From Pseudomonas vlassakiae (GTDB lineage Bacteria; Pseudomonadota; Gammaproteobacteria; Pseudomonadales; Pseudomonadaceae), in the NCBI RefSeq assembly GCF_014269035.2, contig NZ_JABWRP020000008.1:124001-188000 (forward strand): a stretch of 64,000 nucleotides of DNA, written 5' to 3'. Positions 8,463 to 18,797 of the stretch are shown here, one piece after another. The notes beneath the pieces are model-generated. The model ran no database searches, had not been told where the DNA came from, and saw nothing but the letters and a program-made list of their open reading frames with translations. Every line of letters starts with the position of its first letter. Within the stretch, counting starts at the first letter, position 1. The position numbers were made by a program, and so were the translations under genes.

Positions 8463-9167
8463 ATGTCTGTAGAAAAAGTGGCAATCATCACCGCCGGTGG
8501 CAGCGGCATGGGCGCAGCAGCGGCACGTCGTCTGGCCGCTGACGGGTTCAAGGTTGGCATCCTGTCCTCATCGGGCAAGGGCGAGGCGCTGGCCGCCGAG
8601 CTTGGCGGCATTGGCGTCACTGGCAGCAACCAGTCGGTCGAGGACCTGCAGCGCCTGGTAGAGGCCGTGGTCGAGCAATGGGGGCGCATCGACGTGCTGG
8701 TCAACAGCGCCGGCCACGGCCCGCGCGCACCGATCCTGGAAATCAGCGACGCGGACTGGCACAAGGGCATGGACACTTACCTGCTCAATGTCATCCGCCC
8801 GACTCGGCTGGTGACGCCTCATATGCAAAAACAGCAGGGCGGGGTAATCATCAACATCTCCACCGCCTGGGCGTTCGAGCCGGTTGACCTGTTTCCTACA
8901 TCGGCTGTGTTCCGTTCAGGCCTGGCCGCCTTCACCAAGATCTTCGCCGACAGTTTCGCCGGGGATAATGTGCGCATGAACAACGTGCTCCCCGGCTGGA
9001 TCGACAGCCTGCCGGCCACCGAGCAGCGCCGCGACAGCGTGCCGCTCAAGCGCTACGGTACCAGCGAGGAAATCGCCGCCACCATCGCCTTCCTCGCCAG
9101 CGATGGCGCTGCCTATATCACCGGGCAGAACATCAAGGTGGATGGTGGCGTGACGCGCAGCGTCTGA
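8463..9167 (+). CDS. SDR-family protein with altered catalytic motif
   Basis: A 234-residue Rossmann-fold protein of the short-chain dehydrogenase family. The cofactor loop is T10-A-G-G-S-G-M-G17, with Ala in place of the usual first Gly. VLVNSAG, NISTAW and the C-terminal ITGQNIKVDGG are standard SDR blocks. At the usual YxxxK position the protein reads S147-A-V-F-R151, so the catalytic Tyr and Lys are both missing. It may use a different mechanism, bind a ligand, or belong to a divergent SDR branch. GAGGAGG is found nine bases before the ATG. Confidence 0.85.
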   Translation: MSVEKVAIITAGGSGMGAAAARRLAADGFKVGILSSSGKGEALAAELGGIGVTGSNQSVEDLQRLVEAVVEQWGRIDVLVNSAGHGPRAPILEISDADWHKGMDTYLLNVIRPTRLVTPHMQKQQGGVIINISTAWAFEPVDLFPTSAVFRSGLAAFTKIFADSFAGDNVRMNNVLPGWIDSLPATEQRRDSVPLKRYGTSEEIAATIAFLASDGAAYITGQNIKVDGGVTRSV

Positions 9168-9250
9168 GCAGGTTGTTTTGGGGGAGGCCGGGCGGCACTC
9201 GATCTCACAGGCACTGCATCCCTCGCGGCATACACCTGTAAGCCCAGATA

Positions 9251-9297
9251 CCAATTTTACGTTTTGCGACAAATTTTTTACGTTTGTCGTTATAACG
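9251..9297. promoter_or_regulatory. AT-rich promoter region with repeats before the SPFH/ATPase operon
   Basis: An AT-rich island in a GC-rich chromosome. It holds two direct copies of TTTTACGTTT at 9255-9264 and 9276-9285, exactly 21 bases apart. It also holds an inverted repeat CGACAAA (9267-9273)/TTTGTCG (9283-9289) and a 10-base palindrome CGTTATAACG (9288-9297). The set ends 75 bases before the first SPFH start codon. Two-turn spacing fits two regulator dimers on one DNA face. A metal-responsive regulator would fit the operon, but no known box matches well enough to name one. Confidence 0.5.
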
Positions 9298-9372
9298 TTA
9301 CGCCGCTCGTCAGCGGTGGCCGTCAGCGCCCTCGGCTCATGACTGGCAAAGCCTGGTATTTCTGGAGTCTGA

Positions 9373-11348
9373 ATGAGAGTCGATCTAGACACTGAGGCCG
9401 CCGACCTCGATGCGTACCCGCGATTTCAGCGCGCGATGCTTCATGCGCGCAGGTTGAGGCAGTTGTTGTATCTGGCGCTGGCGTTTGCGCTGCTGCTGGC
9501 GCTACTGCAGGGGCTGATCGGCATTTTCAGCCCTGACTCGCACTGGCGCGTCCTGCTGGCGGTCAACAGCGCGGTGTTGCTGCTGTTGGCGGGCGCCGCG
9601 CAGTCGGCCTGGCAGGTGGCCAGCTGGCGCGCTCGCGCCTTGGGCCAGGTGCCGGCCCCGCTGCTGTTCTGGCGCACAGCCAGCGAAAGCGTCGAGCCCG
9701 AGTCGCTCAGCCGCTTCGATCGCTGGTGCCGGCAAATGGCCGATGCCTGCCGACGGCAATGGCGCAGGCTCGGTGCAGAAGCCCCCTGGCTGATTGGCCT
9801 GGCGTGCCTGGCACTGCTGCTGGTGACGGGGAGCTGGCGCTTCGACCTGCCGACACCGACGGCGGCAGGGCAGGTGACCTGGGTTGCCATCGGCCTGTTG
9901 GCCGTTTTTGCGTTCTGCCTGGTCGTGCTCGAACGCCACCTGATGGCTGAAAGCGAGGCGACCTGGCCCGAAGCCGCAGCGCTTGCCGCTAGCTTGCGGC
10001 TGGTCATCGCTGTGCAGGTACTGAGCATTGCCTGCCTGGTCTGTGTTGACGGCGAGCGCCTGTGGCCGGCCCGTGTGGCCGTGCTGATCGGCCTGTTGCC
10101 CGGCCTGGCAGCGCTCGAACTGCTGACCCGGGCAGTGCTGGCCATGTTCCGCCCTTCGCGCCCGGGTGAAGAGCCGGCGCTGGTGGCGCGCAGTCTTGCG
10201 GGCGACTTGCTGCAATGGCCGCCGCGGCCATTGGTAGTGTTGCAGGATGAACTGCATGAGCGCCTGGGCATCGACCTGCGCCAGGTATGGGCTTTCGCGT
10301 TCATGCGCCGGGCGTTCCTGCCGGTGGCCGCGCTGGTGGCCTTGGTCGGCTGGTTGCTGACCGGCATTATCGAGGTGCCGACGAACAATCGCGGCGTCTA
10401 CGAACGCTTTGGCAACCCCGTGGCGGTGTCTCCCCCTGGCCTGCATGTCGGCTTGCCATGGCCGTTTGGCAAGGTGTTGCAGGTGGACAACAGCATCATC
10501 CATGAACTGGCGACCACGACGGCCGAGGGCGTCAGCGAACCCTTGGCCGCTGCCGATGGTGCGCCGCCGACAACCGCCAACCGGCTGTGGGACGCCACCC
10601 ACCTGAGCGAGAATTCGCAAGTCATCGCCGGTGCCGATGGCGGGCGTCAGGGCTTCCAGATCGTCAACATGGATGTGCGCTTCATCTACCGCATCGGCCT
10701 GAGCGACGCAGCCGCGCTGGCGGCGGCCTATCACACGGCGAATGTCGAGCAATTGCTGCGCAGCGTCGCCAATCGGGTGCTGGTCCATGATTTTGCCGGT
10801 CGCTCGCTGGATGGCCTGCTAGGGGCCGAACGTGCCGAACTTGGCCGTGACATCGGTCGTGCGGTGCAGGCCGACCTCGACCGTATGGACACCGGGGTGG
10901 AGCTGCTGGCGACCTCGGTGGAGGCCATCCACCCGCCAGCCGGTGCGGCCAACGCCTATCATGCCGTGCAGGCCGCGCAGATCACCGCCCAGGCGTTGGT
11001 CGCCCGTGACCGTGGGCGGGCTGCACAGAAGCTTGACGAAGCCCGCCAGAACGCCACGTCGTTGACCGACAAGGCCGTGGCCGACGCCCATGAAACCCAG
11101 ACCAGCGCCGACACTGCCGCGCTGCGCTTCGACGCCGAGCATACCGCCTGGCGGCATGCAGGCCAGGCGTTCATCCTGGAACAGTACCTGGAGCGGCTGT
11201 CCCAAGGCATGGCGCACTCGAGCAGCCTGATCATCGATCACCGGCTGGCGGCAAACCAGGCACCGACCCTGGACCTGCGCAGCTTTGCCGTACCCATCGA
11301 CCCTTCGCAACCGAAACCCGCATCCGGCCGTACCCAGGAGCGTAATCC

Positions 11349-11352
<4 letters not shown>
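9373..11352 (+). CDS. HflK-like SPFH protein with large N-terminal membrane domain
   Basis: A 659-residue protein. Residues up to about 260 hold six hydrophobic segments not found in ordinary HflK. A seventh segment (about 318-338, LPVAALVALVGWLLTGIIEV) leads straight into an SPFH/band-7 domain (NNRGVYERFGNPVAVSPPGLHVGLPWP, then NMDVRFIYRIG). A helical, Ala- and Gln-rich coiled region follows at about 530-600. HflK/HflC proteins form large membrane cages around FtsH protease. Here the gene heads an operon with two further SPFH genes and a metal ATPase. Its stop overlaps the next start by four bases. Confidence 0.87.
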
Positions 11353-12363
<1,011 letters not shown>

Positions 12364-12377
<14 letters not shown>

Positions 12378-13404
12378 GCCATTGTCGGGCGGGCTGCCCG
12401 CCGGCCCCTGGCTGCAATCCGGGCGCATCGGTTTCGTGGCGCTGTATGGGGTGGCGCTGTTGGCAGCGGTGGGATGGCTGTTCGGCAATGTGCGTCAGAT
12501 AGGGCCGGAAAACCGTGCGGTGGTGTTGCGCCTGGGAGCCGAGGAGCGCATCCAGAATGCAGGCTTGCTGCTGGCCTGGCCAGAGCCCTTCGAACAGGTG
12601 GTGATGTTGCCCTCGGCAGCGCGGGTCACCGAACGCCGGGTGGAGCTGCTGCTGCGCTCGGAACTTGCACAGAAGTCGGACAAGGACGGCACGTTGGCCA
12701 GCGATGCCACGGCGGGCTCCGGTTACCTGCTGACTGGCGATGCCGGGGCGGTGCAGCTGGACGTCCGGGTGTTCTATACCGTCAGCGATCCCTACGCCTA
12801 TGCGCGCCAGGGGCAGCATGTGGAGCCCGCGCTGGACCGTCTGGTGGAGCGCAATGCAGTGCAAATCTGCGCTTCGCGCGACATGGACGCGATCCTGGTC
12901 GCGCGCCCCGAGCTGGTTGGCGCGGATGCCGGGCTGGCCAGCCAGCGTGAGCGTCTGCGTGGCGACCTGCAACAGGGCATAAACGCTAGCCTTGCCCGGC
13001 TGCGTTCGGCCGGTGCCAGCCTAGGAGTCGAGGTGGTGCGGGTCGACATCCAGTCGTCGCTGCCATGGTCGGCCGTCAGCGCCTTCAACGCGGTGCTCAC
13101 CGCCAGCCAGCAGGCCGAGCAGGCAGTGGCCAAGGCCCGTAATGATGCTGCGCGGCAACTGCAGCAGGCCACCCAGGCCGCCGACCGCACCGTGCAAGTG
13201 GCCCAGGCCGAAGCCAGCGAGCGGCTGTCCCGCGCCCAGGCCGCCACCGCGACGATCGTTGGCCTGGCCCAGCAGCAGGATCCGCAATTGCTGCTGCGGC
13301 TCTACCGCGAGCGGGTACCGGCGATACTGGCGCGCGCCGGCTCGGTCACCACCGTCAACAAGGATGACACCGGGCACATGATCCTGCAGGGGCCAGCGCA
13401 ATGA
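12364..13404 (+). CDS. Third HflK/HflC-like SPFH protein of the operon
   Basis: A 346-residue protein with one membrane span near residues 20-38 (FVALYGVALLAAVGWLFG), an SPFH domain (IGPENRAVVLRLGAEERIQNAGLLLAWPEPF, then QLDVRVFYTV) and a C-terminal Ala/Gln-rich coiled coil. The ATG at 12364 was chosen because it starts the family-like N-terminus and overlaps the preceding gene by 14 bases. The frame is open further upstream, but only as a shadow of that gene. It lacks a His-rich tail. Three SPFH paralogues in one transcript suggest a hetero-oligomeric assembly. Confidence 0.87.
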
Positions 13405-13441
13405 GTTCGACGCTTTATTCCCATTTCTGGAGCGGCTCGCG

Positions 13442-15406
13442 ATGAGTACTCATCATTGTCATGGTCACGGGCACCATCACCACGCCCATACTCACCTCAC
13501 CTCCGGTTTGCTGTCGCAGGCCGAGCAGCGCTCAGCCGCACGCCAGTTGAGCCTGGCGATGCTGGCCCTGGGGTTGCTGGCACTGGGGCTGGCCTGGCGC
13601 TGGCTGGCGCCGACCCAGGAGGGGATCAGCCAGTTGCTGCTCGGCGGCGCCTCGTTGCTGGTTGCCGTCCCGGTATTGCGCTCGGCCTGGTACAGCCTGC
13701 TGCACCCCAGCCTGCATGGCCTCACCGATCAACTGATCGCCCTGGCCATGCTGGGCGCCTGGGCGACCGGCGACCTGGCCACGGCGGCGCTGCTGCCGAT
13801 CATCATGATCTTCGGTCACATGCTCGAAGAGCGCAGTGTGCTGGGTTCGCAAGAGGCCATTGCGGCGTTGGGGCAACTGACCCGCAGCCATGCGCGGCTG
13901 ATCGATGCCGATGGCCAGGTGCGCGAGGTCGATAATGCCAGCCTCAAGCCAGGCGACCAGGTCGAGGTGCGCGCCGGTGACCGTGTGCCTGCCGACGGCC
14001 GCGTCCTGCAAGGCCAGGCCAGCCTGGATACCGCGCCGATCACTGGTGAGGCGGTGCCGCTGGAAGTCGCCAGTGGCATGGATATCCACGGTGGTTCGAT
14101 CAACCTCGATGGGTTGCTGCGGGTAGAAGTCACCCGGGTCGGCGATGATTCCACCTTGGGCAAGGTCATCGCCCTGATGCAGCGCGCCGAGCAGGCCAAG
14201 CCGCCCATCACCCGGCTGCTCGAACGCCACGCCGGGCGCTACCTGGTGCTGGTCTTGCTGATTGCCGCCGTGACCTGGTTCATCACCCGCGATGCCCAGG
14301 CCATGCTGGCCGTGCTGGTGGCTGCCTGCCCGTGCGCGCTGGTGCTGTCGGCGCCGGCGACAGCGGTGGCGGGGATTGCCGTCGCTGCCCGGCATGGCAT
14401 CCTGATTCGCGGTTCGGCCTTCCTCGAGGAACTGGCCGACCTGTCGTCACTGGTGATCGACAAGACCGGCACGCTGACCTACGGCGACCTGCGTCTGCGC
14501 AGTGTGGTCGGTACTGCGGCGACTGTGCCGCAGGGCGAGATCGTCAAGCTCGCGGCCAGCCTTGGCGCCGCCAGCAGCCACCCGGTCAGCCGCGCCCTGG
14601 CGGCGCTGGTACCCCATGAGCAGCACCTGGCGCTGCTGGACATCCATGAACGCCAGGGCTTTGGCGTGGTGGCGCACACGGTCGAGGGTGAAGCGGCCCT
14701 GGGCCGCCCGGAGCTGTTCCGCCAGCTCGGCCTGCAGGTGCCGCCCGTGCCCGAGCATGACGGCCCGATTGCCGGCCTGGCGCGAAACGGGCAGTTCCTC
14801 GCCTGGCTGCTGCTGGCCGACAACCTGCGGGCAGAGTCTGCCGAGGCCATGCAGCAGCTGCGCGAGCTTGGCCTGGGGCGCCAGTTGCTGCTGACCGGTG
14901 ACCGTAGCCGTGTCGCCGAGGCCATCGCCGAGCAGGTCGGCATGACGCGCGTTGTGGCCGAAGCGCTGCCGGAAGACAAGATGCACCACGTCAACCAGGA
15001 GCTGCAGCTGGGCTTCCGCCCATTGGTCGTGGGGGACGGCATCAATGATTCGCTGGCGCTGAAGGCCGGTGTGGTCGGGGTGGCCATGGGGGCTAACGGT
15101 GCCGACATTGCCCTGGCTGCGGCGGATATCGTGCTGATCAACGGCGACCTGCGGCGTCTGGCCACCTGCATTCGCCTCAGCCGCCAGTGCCGCCGCACGC
15201 TGCAGGTGAATGTACTGATCGGCCTGGGTTGGACCTTGGCGATTGTGGTAGCCGCCGCGTTCGGCCTGCTGGGTGCGGCGGGTGCGATGATCGCCGCGCT
15301 GCTGCACAACCTCAGTACGCTGTTGGTGCTGACCAACGCCGGGCGCCTGTTGCGTTATGACGAACGGCTCGGGCCGAGCAACGCGCTGCCGGCGCTCAGG
15401 CCCTAG
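13442..15406 (+). CDS. Metal-transporting P1B-type ATPase with His-rich N-terminus
   Basis: A 654-residue ATPase. The transport motif CPC is at 296-298, the phosphorylation site DKTGT starts at D340, the HP motif is in SHPVSRAL, and the hinge GDGIND is at 531-536. There is no N-terminal HMA domain; instead the first 20 residues are mostly His with one Cys. The last membrane region reads LLHNLSTLLVLTNAGRLL, lacking the Asp seen there in Zn/Cd/Pb pumps, and the preceding helix lacks their Lys. It is placed last in the SPFH operon, 37 bases after the third gene. It probably exports a divalent metal; which one is open. Confidence 0.9.
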   Translation: MSTHHCHGHGHHHHAHTHLTSGLLSQAEQRSAARQLSLAMLALGLLALGLAWRWLAPTQEGISQLLLGGASLLVAVPVLRSAWYSLLHPSLHGLTDQLIALAMLGAWATGDLATAALLPIIMIFGHMLEERSVLGSQEAIAALGQLTRSHARLIDADGQVREVDNASLKPGDQVEVRAGDRVPADGRVLQGQASLDTAPITGEAVPLEVASGMDIHGGSINLDGLLRVEVTRVGDDSTLGKVIALMQRAEQAKPPITRLLERHAGRYLVLVLLIAAVTWFITRDAQAMLAVLVAACPCALVLSAPATAVAGIAVAARHGILIRGSAFLEELADLSSLVIDKTGTLTYGDLRLRSVVGTAATVPQGEIVKLAASLGAASSHPVSRALAALVPHEQHLALLDIHERQGFGVVAHTVEGEAALGRPELFRQLGLQVPPVPEHDGPIAGLARNGQFLAWLLLADNLRAESAEAMQQLRELGLGRQLLLTGDRSRVAEAIAEQVGMTRVVAEALPEDKMHHVNQELQLGFRPLVVGDGINDSLALKAGVVGVAMGANGADIALAAADIVLINGDLRRLATCIRLSRQCRRTLQVNVLIGLGWTLAIVVAAAFGLLGAAGAMIAALLHNLSTLLVLTNAGRLLRYDERLGPSNALPALRP

Positions 15407-15429
15407 CCCGAAGCGCACGGCCATCAACA

Positions 15430-15450
15430 TGTGTTCGGTTACCGAACACA
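15430..15450. promoter_or_regulatory. Perfect 21-base palindrome before the chemoreceptor gene
   Basis: Arms TGTGTTCGGT (15430-15439) and ACCGAACACA (15441-15450) are exact reverse complements around one central T. The site lies 23 bases after the P-type ATPase stop and 110 bases before the chemoreceptor start. There is no loop and no T-run, so it looks like an operator rather than a terminator. I could not match it to a named regulator. Confidence 0.6.
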
Positions 15451-15560
15451 AGCCGTATGGGCGCGCTCAAGCCTGCGGCGGCGACTCCGATAGCTGCTGA
15501 CCCACCGTCGAAACCTCGACCAGAAGTGGCGTCAACCAGCACAAAAGGAGTACCGCACGC

Positions 15561-17186
15561 ATGTTTGCCGACCTGAAGATCCGTACCGGAATGTTCTGGG
15601 TGCTGTTGCTGTTCAGCCTGACCTTGTTGTTTTCCACCGTCAGTGCCTGGCGGGCGGCGCTGGGCAGCGACGAGCAGATCACCGAACTGGATCAGACCGC
15701 GCACCAGTCGGACCGGCTGAACAATGCCCTGCTGATGGCGATCCGCTCCAGCGCCAACGTGTCTTCGGGCTTCATCGAGCAGCTGGGTGGCCACGACGAG
15801 AGTGCGAACAAGCGCATGGCGATGTCGGTCGAGCTGAACGACAAGAGCCAGAAGCTGGTCGACGAGTTCGTCGAAAACACCCGCGAGCCGGCGCTGCACG
15901 CAGTGGCCAGCGAGCTGCAAGCCACCTTTGCCGAGTACGCCAGGGCGGTGGACGGGCAGCGCGAAGCCACGCGGCAACGCTCGCTGGAGCAGTATTTCAG
16001 GGTCAATACCGACGCTGGCAATGCCATGGGCCGGTTGCAGGCGCTGCGCCAGCAACTGGTTGCAGCCTTGACCGAGCGCGGGCAGCAGATCATGCAGGAA
16101 TCCGACCGTCGCCTGGAGCGTGCGCAGCAGCTGAGCCTGGGGTTGTTGGCGGTGACATTGTTGCTTGCCGGCCTGTGCTGGGCCTTCATCGCCCAGCGTG
16201 TGCTGCACCCGTTGCGTGAAGCGGGCCGGCACTTCCAGCGCATTGCCAGTGGCGACCTGAGCGTGCCGGTGCAGGCTCAGCAACGCAACGAGATCGGCCA
16301 GCTGTTCCATGAACTGGAGCGTATGCAGCAGAGCCAGCGCGATACCTTGGGCAAGATCAGCAGTTGCACCCGGCAGCTGGCCGATGCGGCGCAAGCGTTG
16401 AATGCTGTCACCGAGGATAGCGCCAACAACCTGCGCCAGCAGGGCCAGGAGCTGGAACAGGCGGCCACTGCCGTCACCGAAATGACCACGGCGGTGGAAG
16501 AGGTCGCACGCAATGCCGTGACGACCTCCCAGGCGACCCATGAATCCAATCAGCTGGCGGAGAAAAGCCGTCAGCAGGTCAGCGACAACATCGACGGCAC
16601 TCAGGCCATGACCCGCGAGATCCAGACCAGCAGCGGCCATCTCGAGCAGCTGGTGGGGCAGGTGCGCGATATCGGCAAGGTGCTTGAGGTGATCCGTTCG
16701 GTGTCCGAGCAGACCAACCTGCTGGCACTCAACGCAGCCATCGAGGCGGCCCGCGCCGGGGATGCCGGGCGCGGTTTTGCGGTGGTGGCCGATGAGGTGC
16801 GCACGCTGGCCTACCGCACCCAGGCCTCGACCCAGGAAATCGAGCAGATGATCGGCCGCGTGCAGCAGGGGACCGAGGCGGCGGTCGCCTCGATGCAGGC
16901 CAGCACCAGCCGGGCGCAGTCGACACTCGACGTGACCCTGGCTTCAGGCCAGGTGCTGGAGGGGATCTACAGTGCCATTGGCGAGATCAACGAGCGCAAC
17001 CTGGTGATCGCCAGTGCAGCCGAAGAGCAGGCGCAGGTGGCGCGTGAGGTGGACCGCAACCTGCTGAACATCCGCGAGCTGTCGAGCCAGTCTGCGGCGG
17101 GTGCGCAGCAGACCAGCGAGGCCAGCCAGGCGTTGTCAGGGCTGGTCGGGGAGATGACCGCCCTGGTGGGACGGTTCAGGGTCTGA
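15561..17186 (+). CDS. Methyl-accepting chemotaxis protein
   Basis: A 541-residue chemoreceptor. It has an N-terminal membrane span (about 11-29), a periplasmic helical sensor of about 160 residues of the four-helix-bundle type, a second span (about 191-210), a HAMP domain ([23 protein letters not shown]), and a long cytoplasmic coiled coil with the kinase-control hairpin ([40 protein letters not shown] in two adjoining blocks). No C-terminal CheR-binding pentapeptide is visible. The ligand is unknown. AAAGGAG precedes the ATG. It is separated from the metal operon by the 15430-15450 palindrome, so separate control is likely. Confidence 0.93.
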   Translation: MFADLKIRTGMFWVLLLFSLTLLFSTVSAWRAALGSDEQITELDQTAHQSDRLNNALLMAIRSSANVSSGFIEQLGGHDESANKRMAMSVELNDKSQKLVDEFVENTREPALHAVASELQATFAEYARAVDGQREATRQRSLEQYFRVNTDAGNAMGRLQALRQQLVAALTERGQQIMQESDRRLERAQQLSLGLLAVTLLLAGLCWAFIAQRVLHPLREAGRHFQRIASGDLSVPVQAQQRNEIGQLFHELERMQQSQRDTLGKISSCTRQLADAAQALNAVTEDSANNLRQQGQELEQAATAVTEMTTAVEEVARNAVTTSQATHESNQLAEKSRQQVSDNIDGTQAMTREIQTSSGHLEQLVGQVRDIGKVLEVIRSVSEQTNLLALNAAIEAARAGDAGRGFAVVADEVRTLAYRTQASTQEIEQMIGRVQQGTEAAVASMQASTSRAQSTLDVTLASGQVLEGIYSAIGEINERNLVIASAAEEQAQVAREVDRNLLNIRELSSQSAAGAQQTSEASQALSGLVGEMTALVGRFRV

Positions 17187-17252
17187 AGCGCCCACCTGTT
17201 GCCATGCAAACAGATATACTCCGCGGCCGTTTCGAGCATTCAGGAGTCGTTC

Positions 17253-17741
17253 ATGCAGCAGGTTCTGCTCATCGTTGATGTCCAGTCCACCTTCAGCCCC
17301 CCCGAGTGGCTGGTGGACGGGATTCGTCTGTTGTCAGCGAGGATTCCGTCGTTCGCCTCGATCGAATTGCACGATGAGCAGGTGACGCCGTTCCAGCGCC
17401 AGCTCGGCTGGCACCCGGCAGCCGAGGACGAGTGCCTGGTCGAGGTGGACCAGGTGTTCATCAAGCATGGCTATGGCCAGACCGCCGAGACCATCGCCCA
17501 GATCCGCCAACTGAGCGTGGAGCGCGTGCTGGTGTGCGGCATGCAGACCGAAACCTGCGTACTGGCAGCAGGCTTTGCGCTGTTCGATGCCGGGCTCTGC
17601 CCGACACTGGTGACCGACCTGACCGTCGGCTCATCACTGGACCGCTCTGGCAAACTGGGGACCGACCTCTGGAAGCACCACTTCGGCAACGTGACCACGC
17701 GGGCCGAGGTGATGGCCGAACTCGCGCAGTCGGGCTGCTGA
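17253..17741 (+). CDS. Isochorismatase-family cysteine hydrolase
   Basis: A 162-residue cytoplasmic hydrolase. The catalytic triad of the family is visible as D9 (LIVDVQSTF), K71 (VFIKHGYG) and C102 (GMQTETCVLAAG). Related enzymes hydrolyse nicotinamide, isochorismate, N-carbamoyl compounds or similar amides. The ATG at 17253 follows AGGAGT by six bases; a longer frame from 17199 lacks family similarity in its added part. It is followed after 72 bases by a membrane-protein gene. The substrate is not predictable from sequence. Confidence 0.87.
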   Translation: MQQVLLIVDVQSTFSPPEWLVDGIRLLSARIPSFASIELHDEQVTPFQRQLGWHPAAEDECLVEVDQVFIKHGYGQTAETIAQIRQLSVERVLVCGMQTETCVLAAGFALFDAGLCPTLVTDLTVGSSLDRSGKLGTDLWKHHFGNVTTRAEVMAELAQSGC

Positions 17742-17813
17742 GAAAACCGCGAAAAGCCAGCGCGCATCGTTTAGCATGGGGGCGCCGATGTACCTGGCCC
17801 CCCTCTTATCGAA

Positions 17814-18593
17814 ATGCTCTGGCTTGCCATGACTGCCTTCTACCTCAAGTTTCTGATCACCCCCACGCTCATGTTGGCCATCTCGCTGGCGGCCAAGCGC
17901 TGGGGCACGCAAATCGGCGGGCTGCTGTCCGGGCTGCCGGTTACCTCAGCCTTGGTCGTGCTGTTCCTGAGCCTCGAACAGGGCCCTGGTTTTGCCTTGC
18001 AGGCAGTGCCTGGAGCGTTGGCCGGCCTGGCGGCGGTGCAGGCGACCTACCTGTTCTACTACCAGGTGACGCGACGGATCGGGGCATTGCCCGGTTGCAT
18101 CGCCGCGCTGGCGGTTTACGCGGCCATGGCAGCCTTGATGAGCCACCTGGGTTGGCTCGCGCTGTCGGTGCTGGTGACCCTGGCACTGCTCACCCTGATC
18201 ATCATCGTCACCTCGCAACCGGCGCCGGCCGCTGATGCCAAGGTGGTGCAACTGCCGCGCTGGGTGATCCCGATGCGCATGCTCACGGCCACCGCGCTGC
18301 TGGTGGCGATCACCGCCAGCGCCGAATGGCTCGGGCCGGTGGCCAGCGGCCTGCTGGCGCCGATCCCGGTGATCGCCTGGCCGCTGGCGGTGTTCGCCCA
18401 TGTTCAGGGCGGGCACCCTGAATTGGGCGCGATCGTGCGCGGCAACGCCATTGGCGGCGTGGGCGTGCTGGGGTTCTACCTGACAGTGAACAGCTTCATC
18501 GAGCAGTGGGGCAGCGTGCCGGCCATTGCCGCCGCCGTGGTGCTGGCCGTGGCGGCCACCTTTGCCCTGGCCAGGCTGCTGGACCGCCGCTGA
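17814..18593 (+). CDS. Polytopic membrane protein with two similar halves
   Basis: A 259-residue protein with about eight hydrophobic segments and no family I can name. The N-terminal half contains GGLLSGLPVTSALVVLFLSLEQGP and the second half SGLLAPIPVIAWPLAVFAHVQGG at a matching place, which suggests an internal duplication as in many small transporters. An alternative start is the ATG at 17829 (MTAFYLK), which would remove five residues. The next gene on the same strand starts 204 bases away, after a strong hairpin, so this gene probably ends a transcript. Confidence 0.75.
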   Translation: MLWLAMTAFYLKFLITPTLMLAISLAAKRWGTQIGGLLSGLPVTSALVVLFLSLEQGPGFALQAVPGALAGLAAVQATYLFYYQVTRRIGALPGCIAALAVYAAMAALMSHLGWLALSVLVTLALLTLIIIVTSQPAPAADAKVVQLPRWVIPMRMLTATALLVAITASAEWLGPVASGLLAPIPVIAWPLAVFAHVQGGHPELGAIVRGNAIGGVGVLGFYLTVNSFIEQWGSVPAIAAAVVLAVAATFALARLLDRR

Positions 18594-18605
18594 CATCTGC
18601 ACCCA

Positions 18606-18643
18606 GGCAGGCGCCTGTATCGTTCTGTATCAAGGCGCCTGCC
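18606..18643. terminator. Hairpin with 10-base stem after the membrane-protein gene
   Basis: GGCAGGCGCC (18606-18615) pairs exactly with GGCGCCTGCC (18634-18643) across an 18-base loop. It begins 12 bases after the stop of the membrane-protein gene, a usual place for a terminator, but no T-run follows. The loop holds TGTATC twice, ten bases apart, which may instead be a regulator site for the metallopeptide operon downstream. Confidence 0.4.
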
Positions 18644-18797
18644 ACGCCTACTTGCTTACAAAACCTTCGCTCTGCTGATACGCCCGGGATACATCCCTGG
18701 GGCCAAATGAACCAGCCCGAACGAACAAGCCCTGCGGCTCGCGTTCCCTGGCTCTTCGCCCTTGAGGCATGACCGTACGACTATCAGGAGAAACACC

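Noticed and set aside
9288..9297. CGTTATAACG considered as a Zur box
   Set aside because: It shares GTTATAAC-like symmetry with Zur sites but is too short and lacks the longer conserved arms, so no name was given.
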